DNA of 64,000 nucleotides, taken from the NCBI GenBank assembly GCA_021324465.1, contig JAJPJB010000048.1:1-64000 (forward strand), in the 5' to 3' direction. Below the pieces are notes generated by a model. That model saw nothing but the letters and a program-made list of their open reading frames with translations, did not search any database and was not told where the DNA came from. The translations under genes and the position numbers were made by a program. The DNA comes from Hyphomicrobiaceae bacterium (GTDB lineage: Bacteria; Pseudomonadota; Alphaproteobacteria; Rhizobiales; Xanthobacteraceae). This document shows positions 10,079 to 20,757 of this stretch, in pieces (the first letter of the stretch is position 1; each line of letters opens with the position of its first letter).

Positions 10079-10302
10079 GATCATGCTGAAGTCTGCGGCC
10101 GCTCACGGCGGCCGCGACGACGCTACAGGATGGCGTCGGGCCGTGGACTCTTGCAATCGGCGCCTGCCTTTCCGCCGCAAAGCGACGGACTGGTCGATCG
10201 AGGCGACGAAATTTCACCTCTCACACCTGGACCAGCGATCGTTGTCAGGATATTCGTGCAGCCGACGCGACCCTTCTGGCTGTCGAATTAAAATGATGTG
10301 CG

Positions 10303-10749
10303 ATGGATGATATCTATTTCGAGGACGTGGTGCCCGGCACCACGCTTCACGCAGGTCCCTACGTTATTTCCGAACAAGAGTTGATGAGGTTTGCGGCGGC
10401 ATGGGATCCGATGCCGATGCACGTGGACAAGGCTTATGCCGAGAAGCATGGCGGGCTGACTGCGCCTGGGACCTACCTGCTCGCTGTCAAGCTGAAGCTT
10501 GTTCATTCCCTGCCGCTGCGACGCACCGTCATTGCGTCGATCGGTTATGACGAAGTGCGTTTTCACCGACCGGTCCGTGCGGGCGAATCGCTGAATCTGA
10601 TGCTTGAGTGGACCGGAAAGCGGCGCTCGGAATCAAAGCCGGACCGGGGAATTGTCAAAGGGCGCTATGCGCTCGTCGACGCGGCGGGCGAAGCCGTGCT
10701 GTCGCATTTGGATACGGTGCTCATGCGACTGCGGTATCCGAATGTCTGA
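10303..10749 (+). CDS. MaoC-family dehydratase
   Basis: MDDIYFEDVVPGTT..ISEQELMRFAAAWDPMPMHVD..; hot-dog-type sequence. Confidence 0.85.
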   Translation: MDDIYFEDVVPGTTLHAGPYVISEQELMRFAAAWDPMPMHVDKAYAEKHGGLTAPGTYLLAVKLKLVHSLPLRRTVIASIGYDEVRFHRPVRAGESLNLMLEWTGKRRSESKPDRGIVKGRYALVDAAGEAVLSHLDTVLMRLRYPNV

Positions 10750-10771
10750 GCTGTCACTTTTCTCAACTCGT

Positions 10772-11467
10772 TCACACAGGCTCGATGACCCTGGTGCTCA
10801 TTGCGTAGTGATTGTTCGGCCCGCTGAACTTTGGAAAAGCGCGGAAGTCGGCGCGCATATCATGACGCACCGGTGAGTTCAGCGCCTGCGTCAAGGCCTC
10901 GGCGCTGTCAAAGGCAACCTTGTTGCGCTGCATGAAATGCACGCGCGTAAAAGGCAGCGCACTGACCCAGTCCATGCGCGTGTAAACTTCGAGCTCGCGG
11001 ATTCCGGGCAACATCGCCATGTGCCGGGTGTGGTTGCCGAGATAATGACTGTGCCAGGCATTCAAATCTTCCGCTTCGCCCTCATAAGATACGAGATAAC
11101 TAAAATACGGCTCGCCCGGCGCACTTTTGCGCACCGGATCCGGCACCGCGAAGCGGCGAACCAGCATGGCCTGCTGCGTGATCTCCGCCGCGCTCAGCGC
11201 GGGAAATTCGTCCCGCGAGGTCAGCGCGCGAAGCTGGCCGTCCCGCGCCAGCGCCGCTTCAAGCTCGTGCACTTCTCGAAAATAGAGCTGCACCAGCAAC
11301 GACGGCGGCGGACCGTCGCTGACGTAGGGGTCGCTGGCACTCGATGCCGTGTGCACAAGCGCCCTGGTGAGCCCCGGCGCGGAGCGCAGATGCTTTGCGA
11401 ACTCGGCCAACTCCCCGGTGACCGGCTCGGTGCGGCATCGGAAGGTCAAAAACAGGCAGGTGCTCAT
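10772..11467 (-). CDS. EthD/Dabb-like hypothetical protein
   Basis: 231-aa ORF; two ferredoxin-like halves suggested by the spaced LVSYEG..WHSHYLGNHTRHMAMLPGIRELEVYTR pattern. Confidence 0.5.
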   Translation of the reverse strand: MSTCLFLTFRCRTEPVTGELAEFAKHLRSAPGLTRALVHTASSASDPYVSDGPPPSLLVQLYFREVHELEAALARDGQLRALTSRDEFPALSAAEITQQAMLVRRFAVPDPVRKSAPGEPYFSYLVSYEGEAEDLNAWHSHYLGNHTRHMAMLPGIRELEVYTRMDWVSALPFTRVHFMQRNKVAFDSAEALTQALNSPVRHDMRADFRAFPKFSGPNNHYAMSTRVIEPV

Positions 11468-11563
11468 AGGACCCTTCTATGCGGCCGCGGCGCGGATGCA
11501 ATATAAACCGGACAGCGGCGGGGCCACTCTCACGATCGGGGATACCGCCGCGCGGAGCAGAAC

Positions 11564-14500
11564 GTGCAATTGGCGCAAGTCGGTCTGGACGACAAATATA
11601 CCCTTCAATCCGGACGCATCTACCTGTCCGGCATCCAGGCTCTGGTACGGCTGCCGATGATGCAGCGCCTGCGCGACCGTGCAGCAGGCCTCAATACGGC
11701 AGGCTTCATCTCGGGCTATCGCGGCTCGCCGCTTGGCGGCTATGACAACGCCTTGTGGCAGGCGCAGCATTTGCTCGACCAGCACGACATTCGCTTCCAG
11801 CCGGGCCTCAACGAAGATCTGGCTGCGACCGCCGTCTGGGGCAGTCAGCAGGTCGGGCTATTTCCGGGCGCCAAGGTCGATGGCGTATTCGGCATCTGGT
11901 ACGGCAAGGGTCCCGGCGTCGATCGATCGCTGGATGTGCTCCGGCACGCAAACTGGGCGGGGACCTCGCCGCATGGCGGCGTTCTGGCCATAGCCGGCGA
12001 CGACCACGGCGCCCAGTCCACGACAACGGCCTATCAATGCGAGCAGGTGTTCGAAGCGGCCATGATGCCGATTCTCAATCCTGCGACGGTTCAGGATTAT
12101 CTCGACTTTGGCCTGTTCGGGTTTGCGCTCTCGCGATTTTCCGGATGCTGGGTCGGCTTCAAGGCGACCAGCGAGGCCGTCGACAGCTCGGCATCGGTCG
12201 ACGCCGATCTGCGGCGCGTGAGAATAGTCCCGCCGCGCGATTTCGAAATGGCGCCGGGCGGCGTTCATATCCGGTGGCCGCGGGCCGGGATGGACTACGG
12301 GCTGGAGCAGGAGCGCCGGCTGCTTGGGCCGAAGCTTGCGGCGGTGCACGCCTTTGCGCGCGCCAACAGGATAGACCGGGTGGTCATCGATTCGGCGCAG
12401 CCGCTGATCGGCATCGTTGCCACCGGCAAGGGCTATCTCGATCTCCGGGAAGCGATGGCGGAGCTTGGCTTGACCGAATCCATCGCCGCCGAGCTTGGCA
12501 TTCGCGTCTACAAGGTCGGGCTTAGCTGGCCGCTTGAGGCCGAAGGGGCGCTGCGGTTTGCCGCAGGGCTCAAAGACATTCTTGTGATCGAGGAAAAGCG
12601 CGGCTTCATTGAAAATCAGCTCGTCCGTCTCCTCTACAATATGGATGCTACGCGCCGGCCTAGCGTTGTGGGCAAATGCGATGAAGCTGGCGCAGTGCTC
12701 GTCCCGAGCATCGCCGAACTGAACCCAACCATTGTCGCGCATGCCCTGGTCGCGCGGCTGAAGCGGCTGGCGGTGGATGAGTTGCACATGCGGCAATTTG
12801 AGCAGCGTTTGGCGCAGCTTGAAGCCTTCGGGCGTCCGCGTGCAGTGCCGTCGTCCAAAATCGTGCGCGTCCCGTACTTCTGTTCGGGCTGTCCGCACAA
12901 CACCTCGACCCGCGTGCCCGCAGGCAGCCGCGCCATGGCAGGGATCGGCTGCCACAGCATGGCGCTGTTCATGCCGGGGCGCGAAACCGCAACTACGACG
13001 CAGATGGGCGGCGAAGGCGTCAACTGGATTGGCCAAGCGCCATTTACGACCGAACGGCACGTGTTCCAAAATTTGGGCGACGGCACTTTCACGCATTCAG
13101 GCTTGCTGGCCATTCGCGCCGCGGCGGCGGCAGGCGTCAACATCACCTATAAGATTCTCTACAACGAGGCGGTGGCGATGACCGGCGGCCAGCCTATCGA
13201 GGGCGCGCCTAGCGTACCGCAGATTGCGCAGCAGGTCATGGCGGAGGGCGCGCGGCGCGTCGTCGTCGTCAGCGACGAGCCCGACAAATATCCTTCCAGC
13301 GCCGGCTTTCCGAAAGGCACTGAGGTCCGGCATCGCGACGATCTCGATAGTGTTCAGCGCGAATTGCGCGAGACGCCGGGACTTACCGTGCTGATCTATG
13401 ATCAGACCTGTGCGGCGGAGAAACGCCGCCGCCGCAAGCGCGGGCTTCATCCCGATCCACCGGCGCGCGTGTTCATCAACGACGCCGTCTGCGAGGGTTG
13501 CGGCGACTGCTCGACCAAATCCAATTGCATCTCGGTGCTGCCGGTCGAGACCGAATTCGGCCGCAAGCGACGGATTGATCAGTCCGCCTGCAACAAGGAT
13601 TTCTCATGCCTGAAGGGCTTCTGCCCAAGCTTTGTCACGGTGCGTGGCGGCAGCCTGCGCAAGCTTGCGGGCGCAGCCGTTGCGGACGGTGCGTCCATCC
13701 CTTTGGCCGAGCCGCCGCGGCGGGTTCTTGATCGACCGTACAATATTCTCATCGCCGGCATCGGCGGCACGGGCATCGTCACGCTCGGTGCTCTTCTGGG
13801 CATGGCGGCGCATCTGGAAGGCAAAGCCGTCACCGTCCTCGACACCACAGGGCTCGCGCAAAAGAACGGCGCGGTGACAAGTCATATTCGGCTCGCGCCG
13901 CGATCCGAGGATCTGCATGCGGTGCGGATTGCCGCAGGCTGCGCCGACCTTCTTCTCGCCTGCGATCCCGTTGTCGCGGCGACTCCGGCCGCGCTCGCAT
14001 GCAGTCAAAGCGGCGTTACCAAGGCAGTCATCAACAGTCATTTGCAGCCGACCCCGGCTTTCATCTTCAACCCGGATGTCGATTTCGAGGCAGCCGCGAT
14101 GCTTGAGGCGATTAGGACCGCTGTGGGCGCGAATGGAACGGACCTGATCGATGCCACCGCCCTCGCGTCGGCGCTGATGGGCGATGCCATCGTCGCCAAT
14201 CTGTTCATGCTCGGCTATGCCTTTCAGAAAGGCTACGTACCGCTCAGCCTCGCTGCTCTCGAGCGTGCGATCGAGCTGAACGGCGTCGCTGTCGAAAACA
14301 ACAAGCTGAGTTTCACATGGGGGCGCCGTACCGCCGCTGATCGCAGGCAGGTCGAAGCGCTTTTGCGCGATACGCTTGACGATGAGGGAGCTCCAAAACT
14401 GCAGGGGCTCGATGCGCTGGTCGAAAGCCGCGCCGCTTTTCTCGCTGACTATCAAAGCGCCTCCTACGCACAGCGCTATCGCAACGCCGTTGCAGCGATT

Positions 14501-15061
14501 AGAGACGCGGAGGCCACGCGCACGAGCGGCTATTGCGGCCTGGCCGACGCGGTTGCACGGAACCTGTTCACGCTGATGGCTTACAAGGACGAGTATGAAG
14601 TTGCACGGCTCTATACAGATGGCACGTTCCGCAAAAAGCTGGAGCGGCAATTCGACGGGCCGTTCACCATCGAATACCATCTGGCGCCGCCGCTCTTTGC
14701 CGCGCGCGATCCAGTAACCGGCGAGCCGCGCAAGCGCGCCTATGGCGGCTGGATGACGCGCGTGTTGAAGGTTCTGGCGCGGCTGCGGCGGTTGCGCGGA
14801 ACGCCTTTGGACATCTTCGGCTACACGGCTGAGCGCCGCATGGAACGCCGATTGATTGCACAGTACGAGGCGATACTCGTCGAGCTTGCTAGTTCGCTCA
14901 CGCCCGACAATCACGCGCTTGCCGTGGAGATTGCGTCGATTCCGGCAAAAATTCGCGGCTTTGGCCACATCAAACAACGCAGCGTCGCGAGCGCCAAAGC
15001 TTGCGAAGCCGAGCTTCTAACGCTGCTACGCCGAAAACACACTCCGGCCACGGCGGCATAG
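11564..15061 (+). CDS. indolepyruvate:ferredoxin oxidoreductase family protein, single-chain
   Basis: 1165-aa ORF; GYRGSPLGGYD, CSGCPHNTST, GIGCHSMALFMPG, CEGCGDCSTKSNC Fe-S motif, C-terminal GIGGTGIVTLGALLGMAAHLEGKAVTVLDTTGLAQKNGAV. Confidence 0.92.
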   Translation: MQLAQVGLDDKYTLQSGRIYLSGIQALVRLPMMQRLRDRAAGLNTAGFISGYRGSPLGGYDNALWQAQHLLDQHDIRFQPGLNEDLAATAVWGSQQVGLFPGAKVDGVFGIWYGKGPGVDRSLDVLRHANWAGTSPHGGVLAIAGDDHGAQSTTTAYQCEQVFEAAMMPILNPATVQDYLDFGLFGFALSRFSGCWVGFKATSEAVDSSASVDADLRRVRIVPPRDFEMAPGGVHIRWPRAGMDYGLEQERRLLGPKLAAVHAFARANRIDRVVIDSAQPLIGIVATGKGYLDLREAMAELGLTESIAAELGIRVYKVGLSWPLEAEGALRFAAGLKDILVIEEKRGFIENQLVRLLYNMDATRRPSVVGKCDEAGAVLVPSIAELNPTIVAHALVARLKRLAVDELHMRQFEQRLAQLEAFGRPRAVPSSKIVRVPYFCSGCPHNTSTRVPAGSRAMAGIGCHSMALFMPGRETATTTQMGGEGVNWIGQAPFTTERHVFQNLGDGTFTHSGLLAIRAAAAAGVNITYKILYNEAVAMTGGQPIEGAPSVPQIAQQVMAEGARRVVVVSDEPDKYPSSAGFPKGTEVRHRDDLDSVQRELRETPGLTVLIYDQTCAAEKRRRRKRGLHPDPPARVFINDAVCEGCGDCSTKSNCISVLPVETEFGRKRRIDQSACNKDFSCLKGFCPSFVTVRGGSLRKLAGAAVADGASIPLAEPPRRVLDRPYNILIAGIGGTGIVTLGALLGMAAHLEGKAVTVLDTTGLAQKNGAVTSHIRLAPRSEDLHAVRIAAGCADLLLACDPVVAATPAALACSQSGVTKAVINSHLQPTPAFIFNPDVDFEAAAMLEAIRTAVGANGTDLIDATALASALMGDAIVANLFMLGYAFQKGYVPLSLAALERAIELNGVAVENNKLSFTWGRRTAADRRQVEALLRDTLDDEGAPKLQGLDALVESRAAFLADYQSASYAQRYRNAVAAIRDAEATRTSGYCGLADAVARNLFTLMAYKDEYEVARLYTDGTFRKKLERQFDGPFTIEYHLAPPLFAARDPVTGEPRKRAYGGWMTRVLKVLARLRRLRGTPLDIFGYTAERRMERRLIAQYEAILVELASSLTPDNHALAVEIASIPAKIRGFGHIKQRSVASAKACEAELLTLLRRKHTPATAA

Positions 15062-15069
15062 TTCAAAGG

Positions 15070-16923
15070 CTAAACAGTCGGCTGTGCAACATCGAAAGCC
15101 GGCCACGGCGCTTCGGGGTTATCCGGCGGAACGGAGGAGACGAGGGCGCGGGTATGCGAATGCCGCGGATCGGCGAAGACCGTTTCTGTCGGCCCCTCTT
15201 CGACGATCTCGCCGCGATACATGACCAGCACACGGCTGCAGAGAAAGCGCACAGCCGACAAATCGTGCGAGATGAACAGCATCGCGAAGCCGAGCTCGGC
15301 ACGCAGACGCGCCAACAAATTGAGCAGCTGCGCCTGAATGGAAACGTCGAGCCCGGAAACGATCTCGTCGGCGATGAGCACGGTTGGCAACGTGCAGAGA
15401 GCGCGCGCGATATTGATCCGCTGACGCTGGCCGCCGGATAGCTGATGCGGGAATCTGGTCGCCAAATCGGACGGCAAGCCGACTTCCGCAAGCAGGTCTC
15501 TGGTACGTGCCAGCCGCTGGTCCCAATCGGCATGGCGGCTGCCCGCCTCCATTGCCTGCGTGACGATGCTGGCAATGCGTCGCCGTGGATTAAGCGCCGA
15601 ATAGGGATCTTGAAATACCATCTGCAGGCTCTTGGTGCGCAGGTCGTGATTACGCGCCGAAGCCGAACCAACGTCCTCGCCGTTGAGCAGGATGCGCCCG
15701 GCGTCCGGCTGTTCCAGCCCGACCAAAAGCCTTGCGATCGTGCTTTTGCCGCTACCGCTTTCGCCCACCAGCGCCACGAATTCATTTTCGCGGATGCTAA
15801 AAGAAGCATTCTTGACCGCGGTGACGATGCGCGCCGTGCCGAGAAGTCCGGCCCGCACGATGTAGCGCTTGTGCACGCCTTCCAGCGCGAGCACAGGGCG
15901 CGCAGCCGCGGATGCGGCCATCGCGGCAGGCGCCTTCGCAGCAATGCTCGGCGTCGTGGCGACGTGAAGGCAGGCGGCGCGGCGGCCGGGCGCAATAGTC
16001 TGGTCCGGCGGCGCCACGCGCTGGCAGTCTTCCATGGCGAGCGGACAACGCGGCGCAAAGTGGCAACCGGACATGCCGGCAAGCTGGCGCAGGCTGGGCA
16101 TCTGCTCGGGCATGACATAAAGCGCCCGGCAATCTCCCTGCATCGACGGGTTCGCAAGCTGCAGGCAGCGCGTATAGGGATGCGCAGGGTTCGACAGAAC
16201 CGCGCGTGCCGGACCGCTCTCCACGGCGCGTCCGGCATACATGACGATCACATCGTCGCAGATTTGGGCGGCGAGCCGCAGGTCGTGTGTGATGAAAAGC
16301 ACAGCGGTTCGATGCCGCCGCTGCATGTCGGCGATCAGGCGGATGATCGGAGCATGCAAGGTCACATCGAGCGCGGTGGTCGGTTCATCGGCAATGACCA
16401 GGCGCGGATCACTGGCAAAGGCCATCGCGATGAGCACGCGCTGGCACATACCTCCCGACAGTTGGTGCGGATAGCATCGCAGCAAATCGCTCGGCCGAGG
16501 CAGCCGCGCCGCCTCGAGCATCGCCACGGCGCTTTGACGGCGCTCGCGGCTCGATGTACAGCCAAGTCGCGCAAGGTGTTCGTCGAATTGCGCCCCGATG
16601 GTCAGCACGGGATTAAGTGCGGTCAGCGGTGCCTGCGGGATAAAACCGATTGCCCGTCCCAGCAGAAAGCGCCGGTGCGCCGGCGGCATTTTAAGAAGAT
16701 CTTTGCCTTCGAAGAACAACGCGCCCGCCGTTATCGCAAAGCCCTGCGGAAGAAGCTGAGCGACCGCGCGGCCGACCATGGACTTTCCCGCGCCCGACTC
16801 GCCGATCAGGCCGAGAATCTTTCCCGCCTGAAGCTCGAATGACAAATCGCGGATCACTGGAACCAGTGCGTCGCCGATCCTCGCGTCGACAACAAGGTCG
16901 CAGGCCTGCAGGGCGGCGGCCAT
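15070..16923 (-). CDS. peptide ABC transporter ATP-binding protein, tandem DppD/DppF-type fusion
   Basis: Two ATPase cassettes: GESGAGKSMV/LSGGMCQRVLIAMA/LVIADEPTTALD and GESGSGKSTIA/LSGGQRQRINIARAL/LIADEIVSGLD. Confidence 0.93.
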   Translation of the reverse strand: MAAALQACDLVVDARIGDALVPVIRDLSFELQAGKILGLIGESGAGKSMVGRAVAQLLPQGFAITAGALFFEGKDLLKMPPAHRRFLLGRAIGFIPQAPLTALNPVLTIGAQFDEHLARLGCTSSRERRQSAVAMLEAARLPRPSDLLRCYPHQLSGGMCQRVLIAMAFASDPRLVIADEPTTALDVTLHAPIIRLIADMQRRHRTAVLFITHDLRLAAQICDDVIVMYAGRAVESGPARAVLSNPAHPYTRCLQLANPSMQGDCRALYVMPEQMPSLRQLAGMSGCHFAPRCPLAMEDCQRVAPPDQTIAPGRRAACLHVATTPSIAAKAPAAMAASAAARPVLALEGVHKRYIVRAGLLGTARIVTAVKNASFSIRENEFVALVGESGSGKSTIARLLVGLEQPDAGRILLNGEDVGSASARNHDLRTKSLQMVFQDPYSALNPRRRIASIVTQAMEAGSRHADWDQRLARTRDLLAEVGLPSDLATRFPHQLSGGQRQRINIARALCTLPTVLIADEIVSGLDVSIQAQLLNLLARLRAELGFAMLFISHDLSAVRFLCSRVLVMYRGEIVEEGPTETVFADPRHSHTRALVSSVPPDNPEAPWPAFDVAQPTV

Positions 16924-16924
16924 G

Positions 16925-17782
16925 CTAATGGCCTGTTTCCATCAGGCGCACGTCGAGGCTGCGCCGCAAGCCGTCGCCGAGCAGGTTGAATGCCATCACT
17001 GTGAAGCAGATGGCGGCGATCGGCAGCAACAAATTCGAGGGTGACTGATAGACATATTGGCGCGCATCGGCGATCATTTGCCCCCATGCTGGTTGATCGG
17101 CGCTGACGCCGAGCCCGACAAAGGAAAGAATCGCTTCAACCACGACGGCGATTGCCATTTCGAGGCTCAAAAGCGTGATCAGCAGCGGCAGTGTCGCCGG
17201 CAGCACTTCGCGAACGATGGTTTGTCGATGGGTGAAGCCCAGAAGGCGCGCGGCAGCGACATATTCATGTCGCGTTACAACCAGCACTTCGCTGCGCAGC
17301 ACGCGGCAGAAGCGCGTCCAGTCGACAAGGATGATGGCGAGGATGACTTTGCCGAGACCGATGCCAAGCCCGACCATCAGGATGAGTGAAAGGATGACGG
17401 GAGGAAACGACATCCAGATGTCGACCAGACGTCCAATGACCCAATCCACGGCACCGCCGAAATAGCCGGAAATATGCGCCAGAACCGAACCAATGATCAT
17501 GGCGCCGAGCGATGCGAAGAACGCGACCAGCATCGCGGTGCGGGCGCCGTATATCAGGCGCGACAGCACGCAGCGACCGAGACTGTCCGTGCCCAATGGA
17601 TAATTCGGATCGCCGCCCGGCATCCATTCGGGAGGCGTGAGGATTGCGAGCAAATTTTGCTCGCCCGGCTCATGCGGCGCGACAGCCCCGGCGAAAATCG
17701 CGCAGGTTGCGATGCAAAAGATCATGCTCAACGCGATCAGGACCTTGGGCGAGCGGAGCGAATGTGCGAGCGGACCCTTCAT
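16925..17782 (-). CDS. peptide ABC transporter permease (DppC-type)
   Basis: Hydrophobic permease sequence; start MKGPLAHSLRSPKV overlaps the upstream gene stop (ATGA). Confidence 0.9.
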   Translation of the reverse strand: MKGPLAHSLRSPKVLIALSMIFCIATCAIFAGAVAPHEPGEQNLLAILTPPEWMPGGDPNYPLGTDSLGRCVLSRLIYGARTAMLVAFFASLGAMIIGSVLAHISGYFGGAVDWVIGRLVDIWMSFPPVILSLILMVGLGIGLGKVILAIILVDWTRFCRVLRSEVLVVTRHEYVAAARLLGFTHRQTIVREVLPATLPLLITLLSLEMAIAVVVEAILSFVGLGVSADQPAWGQMIADARQYVYQSPSNLLLPIAAICFTVMAFNLLGDGLRRSLDVRLMETGH

Positions 17783-18819
17783 CAGCGCACTCGCAGTTTC
17801 GGGTTGAGCACGAGATAGAGGCTGTCGACGGCCGTATTGATCAACAGTACGACGATGCAATAAGTGAGGCCGATGGCCTGGATCAGCGGCAGATCGGCAT
17901 TGCGGACGGCATCGACCATCAGATTACCCATGCCGGGATAGGAATAGATCACCTCGACCAGCAGTGTGCCGCTGAACAAAATTCCAAACTGCACGCCGGC
18001 GAGCGTGAGTGTCGGCAGCGCGGCATTCTTGAGGGCGTGGCCGAGCAGGACTTGCCGCTCCGACAGGCCGCGCAGCCGCGCCTGTTGAATGTACTCCTCA
18101 TGATAGACGTCGAACAGGCTCGAGCGCAGAACCCGCATGATGGTCGGAGAAAATGCCAATCCCAGCGCGGTGGCGGGCAGAACGAGGTGACGGCAGGCGC
18201 TGTAAAACACATCGGGGTGTCCGATCAGCAGTGAATCGATCAACAAAAATCCGGAAATGTGCGGCACCGGCAAACCCGGTGCCACTTCGCCCGTGAACGG
18301 CAGAGCACGCAGCAGGACACCGAACACAAACAACAGGATCAAGCCCCACAGAAATTCCGGTATCGACAGAAGGAGGATCGAGACGAGGTCCGCCACCGGC
18401 TCGAGCATCGTGCCGCGCAGGTGGAACAGCAGAAGCCCGCCGCCGAAGCCCAGGGCGCCGGCGATCACCATCGCGGCGACAGCGAGCTGTATGGTCGCCG
18501 GTAAGGTTGCCGTCACCAGGGAGCCGGCCGGCCGGCGCAATTGGATCGATTGCCCAAGGTCGCCATGCAGCGCGCCGTGGAGCCAAATCACATATTGCTC
18601 CGGCAGCGGCCGATCGAGGCCCATCTCACGACGTTTGGCCTCGATCTCCGCTATCGTCGCATTCGGCGGCAATGACATCGCGGCGGGATCAACCGGCAAC
18701 GTGCGCAATAGGCAGAACAGAAGTGCCGAGACGATCAGGAGAATCGGAATCGCCGCGAGCAGGCGCCGTGCGATCAGCGTGATGACGGTTGCAATCATTC
18801 GGCTGCGCGTGCAGCGCAA
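17782..18819 (-). CDS. peptide ABC transporter permease (DppB-type)
   Basis: LPVDPAAMSLPPNAT, LRSSLFDVYHEEYIQQARLRGLSERQVLLGHALKNAALPTLTL motif. Confidence 0.9.
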   Translation of the reverse strand: MRCTRSRMIATVITLIARRLLAAIPILLIVSALLFCLLRTLPVDPAAMSLPPNATIAEIEAKRREMGLDRPLPEQYVIWLHGALHGDLGQSIQLRRPAGSLVTATLPATIQLAVAAMVIAGALGFGGGLLLFHLRGTMLEPVADLVSILLLSIPEFLWGLILLFVFGVLLRALPFTGEVAPGLPVPHISGFLLIDSLLIGHPDVFYSACRHLVLPATALGLAFSPTIMRVLRSSLFDVYHEEYIQQARLRGLSERQVLLGHALKNAALPTLTLAGVQFGILFSGTLLVEVIYSYPGMGNLMVDAVRNADLPLIQAIGLTYCIVVLLINTAVDSLYLVLNPKLRVR

Positions 18820-18909
18820 TCCCGAAGCTCGGCTTTGCGCGGGTAGGCCAACATCATGCTCAATTCGAGCTCAGCCAACGCAATACGGCCAATGCAACAC
18901 AGCCGAGCC

Positions 18910-20433
18910 TCACCCCCACCGCAAAGTCTGCGGCAATAACCAGCCGTTGCCATACCTCTGGTAAGCCAAATTTTTCTTGCGCACCACCGTCACGACGCTC
19001 TGCAGCAGCGGCATACTGGCGCCTTTTTCAACGGCGTAGCGCTCGAGATCGCGATATCCGGCAATCCTTTTATTGTAGTCCGCGACATTAAACAGCGCGA
19101 GCACTTTGTTGCCGATGTCTTCGTCCTTCCACGGCGAGAACGGCATTTTCGGATTGAGCTGATAGCCCAGGAATATTTCCGGGTCGCCGGTCGCGTTGTC
19201 CCAGCTGTAGAGCGTCGCTTCCGGCAATTTACCGCCGCGGTTGAGCTCGAAATATTTCGCATATTCGATGACCTGCAGATCCGCCTCGATGCCGACATTC
19301 TTCCACATTTGCACGATCGCGCGCGCAATGTCGTAATCGCTCGGGAATTGTCCATTCGTCGTAGCAAGCCCGATCTTGACCGGATGGGTTGGCCCGAAAT
19401 TCGATTTGGCAAGCAACTGCTTGGCGAGGGCGGGGTCATATTTGAAGGTAAAGTCCTCGATAAAGCCCGGCGTTCCCGGCGTAGCCAGCACCGATAGCGG
19501 CACCGCGGCGCCGCCGTAAAAGGCTTTTGACAGGGCGGACTTGTCGATGGCGTGATGCGCGGCCAGGCGGACATTCTCATCCGCGAAGGCCAAATCGGCA
19601 CGCACATTGAGCATGATCACACGGGTGATCGGATTGATTTCGGCCGCCAATTCGGCTTCGGCGCCAAAGCGCTGCGCCTCGCGCACCGGAATATTGATGG
19701 TGCAATCAACCTGTCCCGATTGGATCGCCGCGACGCGGGCCGATGGATCTTTAATGATCTGGATGGTGATCCGGGCGATCTTGGCCGGCGGCCCCCAGTA
19801 TTTGTCGTTACGCTCAAGCACGATGCGTGAATTCAGCTCATATTCAGCGAGCTTATAGGGACCTGTTCCGACCGGCTTTTTCAGAAAATTGTCGAGCCCT
19901 TGGCTTTCGATGTAATTCTTGGGAACGACATAGCTGCCGAGAAAGGCCAGCCACTGCGGCATTGTCGGCGCGGGCGAATCGAATTTCATCACCGCCTTGG
20001 TCGGCGATTCGATGACGATGTCCTGCACCTTCTTCATCGAGTTGGCGATGTCGAGCTTGAGCCCCGACCTGACCCGATCGAGGAACGAGTAGCGGAAGTC
20101 CGCCGTCGTCATTTTCTCGCCGTTGTGGAACGTCACGTCGTCGCGCAATTCGACCGCCATGCTCAGCGCATCCGGCGCGAGCTCCCAAGCCTTGACAAGG
20201 CTTGGGATCAGCTTGAGCTGAGGATCCTGGTTGAGCGGCTGATCGAACACCGCCTTGAAGATCGGCTGCGCATCGGGTGTGAAGCGCTGATTGGGATCCC
20301 AGGTAGGAACGTCGTTGGGCCATCCGATGGTGGCGGCGTTGGTATCGGCGGCGGCGATCCGCCCCAGAGGCGCAGCCAAGCCCAAGCCGGCCATCAGCTG
20401 CAGTAAAGTCCTGCGCGGCAAGTCAATCGGCAT
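18910..20433 (-). CDS. peptide ABC transporter substrate-binding protein (SBP family 5)
   Basis: Tat/Sec-type N-terminus MPIDLPRRTLLQLMAGLGLAAPLG; SBP_bac_5-like sequence; upstream of the permeases. Confidence 0.9.
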   Translation of the reverse strand: MPIDLPRRTLLQLMAGLGLAAPLGRIAAADTNAATIGWPNDVPTWDPNQRFTPDAQPIFKAVFDQPLNQDPQLKLIPSLVKAWELAPDALSMAVELRDDVTFHNGEKMTTADFRYSFLDRVRSGLKLDIANSMKKVQDIVIESPTKAVMKFDSPAPTMPQWLAFLGSYVVPKNYIESQGLDNFLKKPVGTGPYKLAEYELNSRIVLERNDKYWGPPAKIARITIQIIKDPSARVAAIQSGQVDCTINIPVREAQRFGAEAELAAEINPITRVIMLNVRADLAFADENVRLAAHHAIDKSALSKAFYGGAAVPLSVLATPGTPGFIEDFTFKYDPALAKQLLAKSNFGPTHPVKIGLATTNGQFPSDYDIARAIVQMWKNVGIEADLQVIEYAKYFELNRGGKLPEATLYSWDNATGDPEIFLGYQLNPKMPFSPWKDEDIGNKVLALFNVADYNKRIAGYRDLERYAVEKGASMPLLQSVVTVVRKKNLAYQRYGNGWLLPQTLRWG

Positions 20434-20757
20434 TTTGCGCTCCCCGTGCCTGGCTGCGATCGATTATAGCTGCAATTATCGGGCCGTCACGCCGGGCTCT
20501 GCTCCTCGAACTCGCGTCCGGTTGCGAAGCTATCGCGTTTTGGCCCTCGGTTTGCGGCATGGTCCTTGGGCGCGGTGGGCCTTTCAAATCTAAACTCACG
20601 GTGTGTAATGCACCGCACAAAATCTGCTGAGGGCGGCTCCGGGCTTCGTGACCATCCGACGCATGTTCCGCTTTCGCATGGACAGCGCCCGCCCGCAGTC
20701 GTAGCTTTGCTGCAATAATCAGAAGAAAGCGTCAGCTCAATCCAGGGAGGAGTAATC

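Noticed and set aside
11858-13096. 412-aa minus-strand ORF
   Set aside because: Also antisense to the indolepyruvate oxidoreductase; no family signal.
13604-14977. 457-aa minus-strand ORF
   Set aside because: Antisense shadow of the indolepyruvate oxidoreductase gene; a high-GC codon-bias artefact with no recognisable motif.
15445-16842. 465-aa plus-strand ORF
   Set aside because: Antisense to the fused ABC ATPase, whose Walker and signature motifs are clear.
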